Assembly (NCBI RefSeq): GCF_037325665.1
Contig: NC_090261.1
Span: 29,626,515-29,690,514, forward strand
Direction of reading: 5' to 3'
Source: Littorina saxatilis
Lineage: Eukaryota; Mollusca; Gastropoda; Littorinimorpha; Littorinidae
DNA: 64,000 nt
The notes under the pieces are model-generated. The model made no database searches, was not told the DNA's origin, and worked only from the letters and a program-made list of their open reading frames with translations. A program made the position numbers and the translations under genes. Of the stretch, positions 10,736-23,155 are shown in pieces; positions within the stretch are counted from its first letter, which is position 1; the number at the start of each line of letters is the position of its first letter.

Positions 10736-11003
10736 TTTCTGCTCCCACCTCCCCCACCCACCCCCTGTCCGTTCCGCCGCCACCGATGTCGCTGAGATAC
10801 CCTGCGGTCGATTCTATCGTTGAAAAGTAAGCTTTAAGTGTTCCACAGCAGGGTCCCCCCCTACACTGCACGTACAACGTCGACGCTAAAGGTTCGACAG
10901 CATTTAGTGTTCTGTTCCAAACACTCCATGCAACCCATGCATGCTCGCGGCGCAGACAGGTTATCTCGCCAAGTGCAACATGTTGCTTTCTCGATGCAAT
11001 TTC

Positions 11004-11091
11004 ATGGCAAAACTTCGCTTTGTCATTGTTTTAATGCTCGTTTTTGTTGCCGCTGTGACGTTGGTAACTGTCTACTTGGACTTACGGAAAG
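11004..11091 (+). CDS. GT43 gene (+), exon 1: cytosolic tip and membrane anchor
   Basis: Encodes MAKLRFVIVLMLVFV... ending TVYLDLRK plus one base, then the donor GTTTGT at 11092. A short basic start followed by about 20 hydrophobic residues is the normal type II anchor of this family. The phase-1 end fits the phase-1 acceptor at 14544, making a Val codon. Earlier in-frame ATGs at 10980 and 10941 would lengthen the cytosolic tail. Confidence 0.7.
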
Positions 11092-11670
11092 GTTTGTGAT
11101 TATTTTGAGGGTGAAATTTAATGATTTTAGTTTTTTGTGGGTTTTTTTGTTTTTTTAAATCGATGTGTGTTGTTTTTCTTTTTCCTGTTACTCAGTCGAC
11201 TCCGGATATTACGTCACCCCTCGGGGGATGTTTTTGAGCGACGTTATACGCGGTGACGCTGTATCCGGTTCATCGGTTATAACGTCACTTTTACGCGCGG
11301 GTGATGTTATATCCGGAGTCCAAGAGTTATGTCCCTTTCTAAAGTACTGACTGTTTTTAATAAAACTGTGCAGAAATGGAACGTGCAAACTTAACTTATT
11401 ACAATAATCTTTAATTCACTTCCTCATATATAGAATTGTGGACTATTCTCTTCTTTGAGTATTTCCAAAACCTGGCTAGATCATGAATACAAAATTGTAT
11501 ACACAAAATTTTCCCCAAATTGCGGCCATCGTATCAACGTACAGTATAATGAGTATTGTAGGCTACATGCTGATTCTGAGACAGGTTGCTAGTGTTGGAG
11601 TGTCAAGCTCCGTCTGGTTCCATCGACAATCTCAGTCTTTAATTATAGTGTCCGACGTTATTAGCTTTAA

Positions 11671-11745
<75 letters not shown>

Positions 11746-14700
11746 GCTGTCGTTCATTCATATTCTGCTAGATCTTAACCTATCCTTGATGTCCGAAGAA
11801 ATAAAAATGACGAGAACTTCATGGGTCCTTATACGTAATTACTGTCTATTTGACTTATATTATTATTATTAACGAAGAAGTTTCTCGTCAACAGCAAAGT
11901 GGCTGCCCACCTTTACGCACAATCGTTCTGGTAGTAACAACTTTGGGTTCATAGTTACCCCCTTTCCCCCCATCCACCGTCTCCACCACATCTAGTGAGC
12001 GGGACGTTATGCTCGTTAGACTACTAATGTACTAATTATTATCATTATAACGTCACTTGATATAACGTCCATGGCTTTCCAAGAAGAGTCATAATAGTGC
12101 TTTAAGAGTGCAGTATCACTTTTCTCAATTTGTCAGTTCACTGCACTTAGTGTTTACCTTTACAATTTAGCCTGAGCGACCTACTCAGCCTGTCGACAAC
12201 GGCCAGTTGAAGGGAAGCTCAGCCTCCTCGTCGTGGGCAGTTGTAGTCAGTATTCTACGGACCAAAAAACAAACAAACGTCGTAGTCTGTTCTCATCCTC
12301 TCGACCTTCTCATACCGTCATTTCAATAATCGAGTTTTTTTTTTATATGCGTGATTGAAGGACAGAAGTAGACAGATCCATTCGCACGCGCTCGCGCAGG
12401 AGTAACCATGTATGCTCGATATGAAACTTTAAAAATAAAAAAAAAATTCAATTGAAAACCAAGACAGGAACTCACAAAACGAATGATATGCAACATTTTT
12501 CTTTTAATTAAAAACCTAGTACAGTGAGGAACCTAAGTAAGGAACTCACAAAGCGAAATGAAATAAAACATTTTTCATTACTGACTAAAAACATAGAACA
12601 GGAACTCACAAAACGAAATGAAATGAAATAAAACATTTTTCTTTTGATTAAAAACCTCGAACAGGAACTCACAAAACGCATGCAGCAAAAATAATTATGC
12701 CTTGAACCTAGTTTCCTTGGGCCTCTAACAACGGGAAAACGGAACAACTTGAATACCGTTAATACACAAAACTTGTGACACGTGTAGGGGAAATGAACAT
12801 GCCTTGACAGTCGTTCACTATGCAAACTGCTGCATATGGGGATTCATATGACGTTATAACCGACATGGATGAGTGACGTTATAACTGGGTGACGTTATAT
12901 CCGGTGACGTTATATCCGAGGTTAAAATAGTCTTGGAAAGAAGGAATTGAGCCGGGACCGATGTTTGGGTGACGATATAACGGGGTGACGTTATATCCGG
13001 CGACGTTATAAACGAAGTAGACTGATTTCTTTTTTGTTTTTTTGTTTCGTGTTTTAGCTGGTTGTGGCTGTGTATTCGTTAAAGGCACAGTAAAGCCTCC
13101 CGTAAACCATCACAGATACTGTCAGGCTGTTACACACATTACAAACACCCTTTCATTTAAACACTCACCGCTTGAGAACATCCTAGGTGCCCTCCGTAAA
13201 GAGCGAGCAATTGTCAAAGAATTTATTTTTGCCTGGTTTATCTTACCCCTGAGCCATCGTGAACCCGTGTGATCCAGTTTCCTTTTTCCTTTTTTTAGTA
13301 TACGACTAGAGGAATACCCGGCTTCGCCGGGGTGAATCGCGAGACAGAGACAGACAGCGTGGCGGTTCACCACAATCACCTTTGAAGGCGAAGTCCTGTC
13401 AAACGGGATTGAGAATTTTAGAGCTTATTTCTTAGCCCTATATTATCTGTTATGGCTTCTCAAATGCCAGAACATTCAGACAGATGATGATAAAAATGAT
13501 AAAATCGTTTATTTAACGTCACTCTGTAAAAACATTGGCGACATTTGTCTTAGATTAAGAACACACACAGGCACGCACACAAACTTTCCCTTTATGTACA
13601 GTGGTTCACCACCCTCCCGCCCCCCGCACACTCTCGCTCATCTAATTAAAAATGGTGTTAAGAGATACTTGGATATAAAATGGTATTTTTAAAAGTTCTG
13701 ATAAAAATATATAGTAGCTGTATGAGAAGCAATGGCGTCAGCCGCAGCAATGTCTCTTCATATCCAGGGACAGACAGACAGACAGACACACAGACACACA
13801 GACACTAGTCGTATATATATATATAGACTAGTGTCTGTGTGTTTGTCTGTCTGTGTGTCTGTCTGTCTGTCTGTCTGTGCGCGATGCACGGCCAAAGTTC
13901 TCGATGGATCTGCTTCAAATTTGGTGGGCTTATTCAGAGAGACCCCAGACACAACCTCATCGATGAGATATTTCAACACGTGCTCTCAGCGCGCAGCGCT
14001 GAACCGATTTTGGTTTTTCTCTGTTTTTCTCTGGATCCATTCCCAGTAACTCTTCCTTATCTTCTCCAGTGTTTTCAGCGTTTATCTCCCTTCCTTCGTG
14101 TGGCGTCAATCCATATTCCCGTTACTACGTTACTATTTTTAGAATGTCACGGTTGTTCGGTTGCATGTGGTTACACCATTACCTGAACATATCATGCCGA
14201 GTCCCATCCCTGCTCGCAAGCGCCAGATGTAACCGAGTGCCGAAACACTACGATCACCTCGGGAAGCGAAGTGCAATCAAACAGGATTGAAAATGTTAGG
14301 GCTAATTTCTTAGCCCTATAAAAACTGTTATGCAAACCCGAAGGTTTCCATGAACATACAGACAATCGGAAACCACCAGACCCCATCACAAACAGAACTC
14401 TACAATCCACTGGTGTTGACTTTTAAAGGCCAACAACTCGGGTGCAGAGTCTGCTGTGAAAGGAGCGGTAGCCTCCCCTGTCACATTACGAACATACATT
14501 TTGTTATTAAGCCAACAACAAGAGTTTCTGTTTTCTCTTTTCAGTTCTGGTCGCTTCCGTCTTTTTCCGCGCTCATTATCATGTTCGATCATCACCAAGA
14601 CCGCAGAGATTACGGCACAATAACACTCGCTGCCAAGCCACGGATTTCAAAGATCACACACCACTTTTACATGACACAAACCTCTTCACTACACCATTCT

Positions 14701-16175
14701 CAGCCGACGGTGAGAACTCTGACTCCACTCACAACGGAAGTAATGCTCTTACTTCCGGTCTTGCGCGGACACGCCGCCATCCGGGTGATCCACTGCCCAT
14801 AGCCTACGTCATCACACCGACGTACAACCGCGTGTCCCAAAAGGCGGATTTGCTGCGTTTGTGTTACACAGTAATGCACGTGCAACACGTACACTGGATT
14901 GTGGTGGAGGACAACCATGAAAAAAGTCAAACGGTGAGTATTTTGGTCAAATTCAAGGACAGTGTCCCAAATGCAGGAAACTCTTTTAAGATCTTAGTAG
15001 TGTACTTATATTCGATTATGCTTTCTGATCGTGTGTTTGTGTAATTAGAAATGCGATGTGGTGCCAAAAGAAAACTTTTCATGTTTATGTGGAATGAAAA
15101 TGGACGTTAAAGTTTTATTTTATCTGATCTTATCTTAAGATGCAATAATTTAACCTCCCACTGACGACCGTGAACATTTCTAGAACAGTTGGTGGTAGAA
15201 AGGAGGGGTCTTTACTGAAAAACATCAGTGTCCAAGGTACCGAACCTTGCAGACAGAGAGAACCGTGACACCATTGTATGCTTCAGTTTGACCTTCGAAA
15301 GCTTGTTGAAATATCAAGAACAGGGACAGGTTTATTTGCGACATTTATTGATGATATTTGTATTTAGTTGTGCAGAGAATAGACCCATGGCAGCCGCTGT
15401 AAATGTTTATTCAAGCGGCAGTGATCATTATTTTTGTAGGATACGGTTCACAAATAATTCTTCGACCATGCACAGCCAGCCATTCAAAACAAGTAAGTGC
15501 TTCAGCTGTGAAGATCCTCTCTTACAACTGAAGACATTCTGTGACGATCCACTAAGTCCAGTTTATCGTTTTTAATTGCACCTATAGCCGTCCATGAGGT
15601 CGAAAAATTGATTTAAAAAAGGGGGGGGGGGAGGTAAATTGAAGCAGATACAATTCCATCGTGATTGTGAAAGCTGTCTTTTGTGCATATCGTTGAGTTG
15701 TCTTGCCTAAGTGTACAATATTTGTATAAAACCAAATTACGTACCCAATTTAACATCAAAAAAGAGAACAGGTTGGGGTCAGAACGAGGTTTTACATCGG
15801 CAAAGACATCTCTGCAGCAGTTTCAGGTCGTATCCATACCAACAGAGACACTTAGGTTGGGAATCAAATTTTAACAGCAAGTATGTCATAGCCGAGCAGA
15901 TGTTTTTGTCGTAAAACTGTTATGTTATGCTGTTCAAGCGGGGTATGTCATTTGTGGCACTTAAAAAGTCATGTTTATCTTTTTTAGCACATAGGTTGTA
16001 CAGTTAAACGCACGGTTTTGCATTAAAGTCAGTCCTACTTTCAAAAAACGCAACAACCTATATTTATGTAAAGATTGTATAACAAAATGCATTAAATGCT
16101 TAATTTCTTTTCTGGACTATGGATTATGCAGTGCTAAAGTACACACTCGATCAGCCGTCTATTCCGATACTCATT

Positions 16176-16254
<79 letters not shown>

Positions 16255-16313
16255 TGTGTTTGTGTGTATGTGTGTGTGCAGTAGTGTGTGTGTGCGTGTG
16301 AACATGTGTGGAT

Positions 16314-16352
<39 letters not shown>

Positions 16353-18867
16353 TGTGTGTGTGTCTGTGCGTGTGTGTGTGTGTGTGTGTGTGTGAGACAA
16401 GTTGGTCTTTGGGATAGGCTCGCTGACTTTGTGGTTCTTGCGATCATTTCTTGGTCGTCTTCGCTATAATGTATAACCGATCTGGGTTGACATCGTTCTT
16501 CTCTCTTTTCTTCCGAGCACTCGCTTTCTTTCTTCTACTCTAGTCTACCACTTCTTTCATCACATTTTCACGACAACCCAGCACTCGCTTTCGTTCTTCT
16601 ACTCTAGTCTACCACTACTTTCATCACATGTTCACGACAACCCAGCACTCGCTTTCGTTCTTCTACTCTAGTCTACCACTACTTTCATCACATGTTCACG
16701 ACAACCCAGCACTCGCTTTCGTTCTTCTACTCTAGTCTACCACTACTTTCATCACATGTTCACGACAACCCAGCACTCGCTTTCGTTCTTCTACTCTAGT
16801 CTACAACTACTTTCATCACATGTTCACGACAACCCAGCACTCGCTTTCGTTCTTCTACTCTAGTCTACAACTACTTTCATCACATGTTCACGACAACCCA
16901 GCACTCGCTTTCTTTCTTCTACTCTAGTCTACCGCTACTTTCATCACATGTTCACGACAACCCAGCACTCGCTTTCTTTCTTCTACTCTAGTCTACAACT
17001 ACTTTCATCCCATTTTCACGACAACCCAGTCGATCAACTGAGAATGAGCTCGTTCTTTTTAGATAGACGATAGACAGATGAAGGACGACAAACTTCCACA
17101 CAATCTTACAAATTATCACAAAACTTGAGAAAAAGTCCACATCATTTTACTAAAAACAAAACTTTATAAAATATTACAAAATATATTCACCTCAATCATG
17201 ATGTACGTAGTCGGGTTGCCAGGGTGAAGAAGAAGACACCCGGCAAACTGAGGTAGGTCTTTTATGCCTTTACTTTTACATAACTACCGCAATGCAGTAT
17301 TTGTGGGTCTAAAATTCCTTTCCGTTTTTGTTTGGGACGTTACCTAACTGTTACTGCAACTTCAGCAATTCTAAATCTACAACCACTCACTGATCGCGGG
17401 TCCTTACCAAAAATGGGGTGGGGTCGAGGTTCAATCTGTACTCAAAGAGTTACTATACTGACTAACAACTTTGTTTACTATAGTTACTAACAAATGTTCA
17501 AAGTTACATTCTTGTTCAACTTCGAGTCACAAGTTGAGTTTAGCATAAACTAGTTATGATTGTCTTTTCTCTCTCGGGCGGTGTGGAGAAGCGCGCACGT
17601 GTGCAGCGATCCCTTCTTGCTTCTTCTGCAGCGCGTGAGCGATGCACTAGTACTGTTGCTGTTAGTACTGTTGCTGTTCGTGGCATAGTTCCAGACACCG
17701 GCGAGGGCGGGGAAGTAGCTCAGTTGGTAGCGCGCTGGCTTTGTATCCGGTCAGTTGGTCGCTATGAGCATGAGGTCGAACCCCACGTTCGGCGAGAGAT
17801 TTATTTCTCGGAGTCAACTTTCTGCAGACTCTTTTCGGTGTCCGAACACCCCCGTGTGCACACATGCGCACGAAAAAGATCCCACGTTCACAGGGAAAGT
17901 CTCAGGGCTTGGAAAACACGAAGACACGCATGCATCATCTCTCGTCTCTGATGATCGTATTTTGATACTTTGACGAGACAAACCCAATGCTGGTGTGTCG
18001 AAGAAGACAGCCACAGCGGGCTTGTTCGAGTCAAAGTATCACACCATATCTTCAGCGTATTACCAATACCTGTCCCAATAGAGGCCAACTGTTCTAAGAG
18101 GACGTTAAACCCTAATAGTCAGTCAGTCTTCAGCGCGTGAGCGATGCACTGTTGCTGTTCGTGGCATAGTTCCAGACACCGGCGGCTTGTTGTGAATGGC
18201 ATCAAAGAGTGTATCCCTTTGATGGCATGCCGATGCGCGTGTACTAGTCTTGTGACGTAGGCTCTTCCAGCATTTGGTATCGAGGTCACTGGGTGCCGAG
18301 GGCTGGAAACTGCTTCTGGCAACACTTCAAAACTTGTCTTACTAATAGAACTAGGTCTATAGGTTTACTGTTCTTTGTCTCACGTTGAACTCTACAACCT
18401 TTATAAATTACTATCTTTAACTTTAAAATTATAAATATATGTATAAACTAGATGATTACCCGCTTCGCCGGGTACCGGCTTCGCCGGGAAGAAGTAGAGC
18501 CGAATACCAGGCTGCGCCTGGGACCCGGCTCTGCCGGGTGTACGCCGGCTTCGCAAAACACTGGAGACCTTCTAAAAATAGTAACGTGCAGTGACCTTCT
18601 AAAAATAGTAACGTAGTAACGGGAATATGGATTGACGCCACACGGAGGAAGGGAGATAATCGCGGCTGAAAACACTGGAGAAGATAAGGAAGAGTTACTG
18701 GTAGTGGATCCCGACAACAACAACAAAAAATTGTTCAGCGCGCACAGCGCTGCGCGCTCAGAGCACGTGTTGAAATATCTCATCGATGAGGTTGTGTCCG
18801 GGGTGTAGCTGAATACGGTGTCCAAATTTGAAAAAGATCCACCGAGAACTTTGGCCGTGCATCGCGA

Positions 18868-18898
<31 letters not shown>

Positions 18899-19245
18899 CT
18901 AGTCGTATATATATAGAGAGATAAACAAACCACACAAAATTACATTTGTCGTTTATATAATAATAATACAACAGAATCTCACATACTAACACACACAAAG
19001 GACTATTTAACTTTAATCTACTAACTACATTTACTACTATTTATTGCTTTGTCACACATCTCTCGAAGGAAATGTTTCCCACGATTTAGATATTGCTTTT
19101 GTTATCACAATTCAAAGTCTTATTCCTGTTCTTTTTGCATTCAATCAAGTTTTTATTTTTTATTTACTGTATCTCCTTTTTACATTCAGCTAATAACAGA
19201 CTAAAATTAATGTATCCCTATAGAATAGGAATCGAGACGAAGGCG

Positions 19246-19294
<49 letters not shown>

Positions 19295-22200
19295 CAGCGA
19301 TTCCGAGAAAATTACTGGACAGTTGAAACTGTGTATTTGAATTCTTCCAAATAATATCCCCGAACGCTTTGATTTCGTTTCGTGAAGAGCAACGTTTGAA
19401 GATGTCACATCCGGCTTTTAAGAATCGTTGAAGCGGTACTGTGGCAACCGCATTTTTCAATAAAATTCGTGGAAATGTTGGTGAAACATTCTCTCCCACC
19501 CTGGCCTATGGAAATGGACTTTAGCTTGAAAACTCAAAACTTAAGTAACTTAATTGTCAAAATATCAAAACTAGGCAGTGACACCGATCCCACACTGCCC
19601 CCCCCCCCCCCCCCCCACCGCAGTTAGGGCTCACTTCCAGACGGATAACCTGAGCCCAAACTGAAAATAAACAGTATCTGAGAAAGAAAATTAGTAATTT
19701 TAACTGATGAATGGAAAATTATAACTTTCACGTGAACATTTTAACGATGTGGTTTTGGCGCTAGTAAGCCGTTATACTTTTACCTCCTACAATGTCTTCA
19801 CACCTGACCATTATGTCACCGAGTCCGTTATGCTTTCAATTACCCTGTCTTCTCCGAATTACTCCAACAGGTGGCAGATATACTGCGAGGATGCCAAGGA
19901 CCGAGCGTGACGCATATCTTTGCGACAGACAACTACGAAACAAAACATCGAGGCGTGGCACAACGAAACGCGGCGCTGACGTGGCTGCGTCAGTGCGTCA
20001 TTCCTGGTCCGCACAGCGCCGGTGGCGTGTACTTTGCCGATGACGACAACACTTATGACCTCCTAGTTTTTGAAGCTGTAAGTAGGGGCCTTGCTTCTTC
20101 TTTTTAATGCAGTGGCATTTTTGTTATGATTTTTTTTCCAGCGAAGACTTCGTGAAGTCTTTTTAGCGAAATGTCAGAGCCAAATGTCAGTGTAGCGAGC
20201 TTTGTGAAGTCCTTTTAGCGAAATGTCAGAGCCAAATGTCAGTGTAGCGAGCTTCGTCAAGTCCTTTTAGCGAAATGTCAGAGCCAAATGTCAGTGTAGC
20301 GAGCTTCGTCAAGTCCTTTTAGCGAAATGTCAGAGCCAAATGTCAGTGTAGCGAGCTTCGTCAAGTCCTTTTAGCGAAATGTCAGAGCCAAATGTCAGTG
20401 TAGCGAGCTTCGTGAATTATACTTCGCCCATTAATATCAAAATGTAAGGTTACTTGTATTTAAGGAACGTTTATATAGTACACCAAAAAAAGGCCAGGAA
20501 GGGGCAGGCGTTTATTTCCTTGGTACTTTATTTTCATGGCATGTTAATGTGGTCACGTGCACCATCATGTTTATTTGTGCCATGTAATGTATTCGAGTGG
20601 GCCACGTAAGGGCTATTGCTTGACTTCATGGTGTTTGTATGTTATTGTTTCATGATACTTATTTTTGAATAAATTCTTATTGAAAACAACATCAACAAAT
20701 CCAAAAGATCACATCGCAGCTTTGATCTTTGAGATGTTCTCGTCTCCTACTATGCCAGGTGTATTTTAATCACGTTTGTAGAATAATGAAACATAACATG
20801 GTAACTCCTATTGTTGAATGTCAGTCTTTATTCGCAGTCTTCAGTGTGAAGGGTGAATGTATGTTGGTCAATTTATCGACCAATGAAAAAGCACATAACA
20901 ACTCGTATTATTGGACGTCTTAATAGAGGGCGTGACAGCTGCTTTTTGTGGTCACGTGTAGAACATTGAAACATCACATGGTAACTCTTAACCTACCTAG
21001 AGTTGGAAAAAAAATGTGTTTTTTTTTAAACCTATTAGTGTGTGGCATCATTGGAAAGCTAAATCTCTGTTTTCATTTACAGTTTTAAATTTCAATCAAT
21101 TCCAATCCAAACTGGAGATATGAGGGTTCTAAGCAGGTGTGTATCAACCCTGAAACCCAAAATCCGATCCCATTTTACTCTTTATTTCATTTTTAGGTTG
21201 CAGATTTTCTCTGAAAACGCCACTTTTCAGTGTGTTTTTACACCACAGCTTTCTCAGTTTTCATGCTAGAGCCTTGTAATTTGTACTAGAAATAGATTTT
21301 ACCCATAGCTGGATCCTAAACTAGCCAAACTGTAATCAAACGGACTGATCAAAAATATCATAATTAATACTAAGGGGAGATTTTTTTTATTATTATTAAA
21401 TTGTGTACATGGCGTTTACTGGTAATAAGCCACATACCTGCTTATCCCTAGTTCAGGCTCCAGGTAAACTTGCTTTTCATCACTTTTCCAAAGTACAGCT
21501 TTCAGGGATAAAAAGTGTAAGAAATATTGAGTAAACAATGATACCAAAATTGTTTTGTTCGCAAAATCGAATTATTATCTTTTTTTTTCTTCTCATGTTT
21601 CTGAAAATCTATCAGCTAACCAATTATTTTCCTGAAAAGCTACATAACTGACATAGATGCCCACCAAATCCCATCAAAATCCACTGAGATGTTACTATGT
21701 AGCAAAAATAAACAACAATACACCCAACTCTAGGTAGGTCTACCCCCTTATCGTTGAATGTCTTCGGGGGGCGTGCAAATGTGCGCTATTGCATTTAGAT
21801 TTGCTTTGAACAAAAAGTCAATTCAATTGCATTATCTTGATACATATGCAAATATGATATTTGGAACCATGCTCAAGGATATAATTATATTAGCGGAGCA
21901 TAGATAGATATAATATATTTACATATTAGCGGGAAACTAGACCATATGTATATCTTTGTTCTCATTATTGTTCTGGTAGGTACGCTGGACAAAGGTGGTG
22001 TCAGTGTGGCTGGTTGGTATGGTTGGTGGCGCATATTACGAAGGGCCCGTCTGCAAAAACGGGAAGGTAGGCAACAGCGAGTGAGTGTGTCGCTGGAGTG
22101 TCGCCTGGTATTCTTTATTATCTTTACGTGGCATACACGCGGTGTGTCAACTGTTTCCGTTCATCCACCGGGATGTTTCCGTTCATACAGCCTCATTTTC

Positions 22201-23103
22201 GGCACTTGCTTGGGGAAAAAACGTGGCGGTTAGTCGTGTGGGTAGCGCGCTTTTGTGATATTGCAAGAATAAGGTAGCTAATTGGTTGGGCTATGTGTAC
22301 GATAAGTACCAAGGTGCTAGTAATTCGTATGATAACACACGCGGGCCGAACGTGGCAGAATTGCCTGATTTTTGTTTTTACACTTTCTTGTTTTTCTCGC
22401 TCTGTTATCGAATCTGACCCCTGATTTGCACATGATCACCAAAACCATTGCCTGTTACGATATTTCGCTTGAACAGAAGTTCAAGTTATAGAAACCCATG
22501 GCTTTTGTACAATCACTTCAGATTCCGTTCATACACTATGTTTCCGTTCATACAAAAGTGCATGTTTCCGTTCGTACGAAAAGCGTTTCCGTTCCTACAC
22601 ATTCATTAGATCAGAGTGAAACAGGCCCCCACTACAAGTTCTGTGTGTTCCAATGGTCGTCAGATAGCACAAAGTACGAATGCGTGTGATATTGGACCTA
22701 TGTGAACCATAAGATGAATTGAATTTGCAAAAAAACAGTTTTGTGTCCGTTTGTACTGATTTTGACGAAAAAATGTGTCCGTTCGTACTACTTTCATTAA
22801 ATTGTTTCCGTTCGTACGCTTTTCAGTAATGTGTTTGGTGACGGATCTTTCTGGGTGTTTTGATAAGAACAAATATTATTTATGCAGTTTTGCTTGCTTT
22901 GCAGCACTGCAACTAAGACTGAAATATATGACATGTGCATTTGTATTTACTCCTATCATGCCATTTGCTTCACCTGTGATAAGCATGAGCAGAATTTAGA
23001 CAAATCAAGACAAACATTATCCAGGCTCTATCAGTCCTTTTTACATTTAGTCCAGTTTTGACTAAATGTTTTAACATAGATGGGGAATCAAAACGAGGGT
23101 CGT

Positions 23104-23155
<52 letters not shown>

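Noticed and set aside
16514-17031. CRISPR-like array
   Set aside because: Units are directly tandem with no unique spacers, and the genome is animal.
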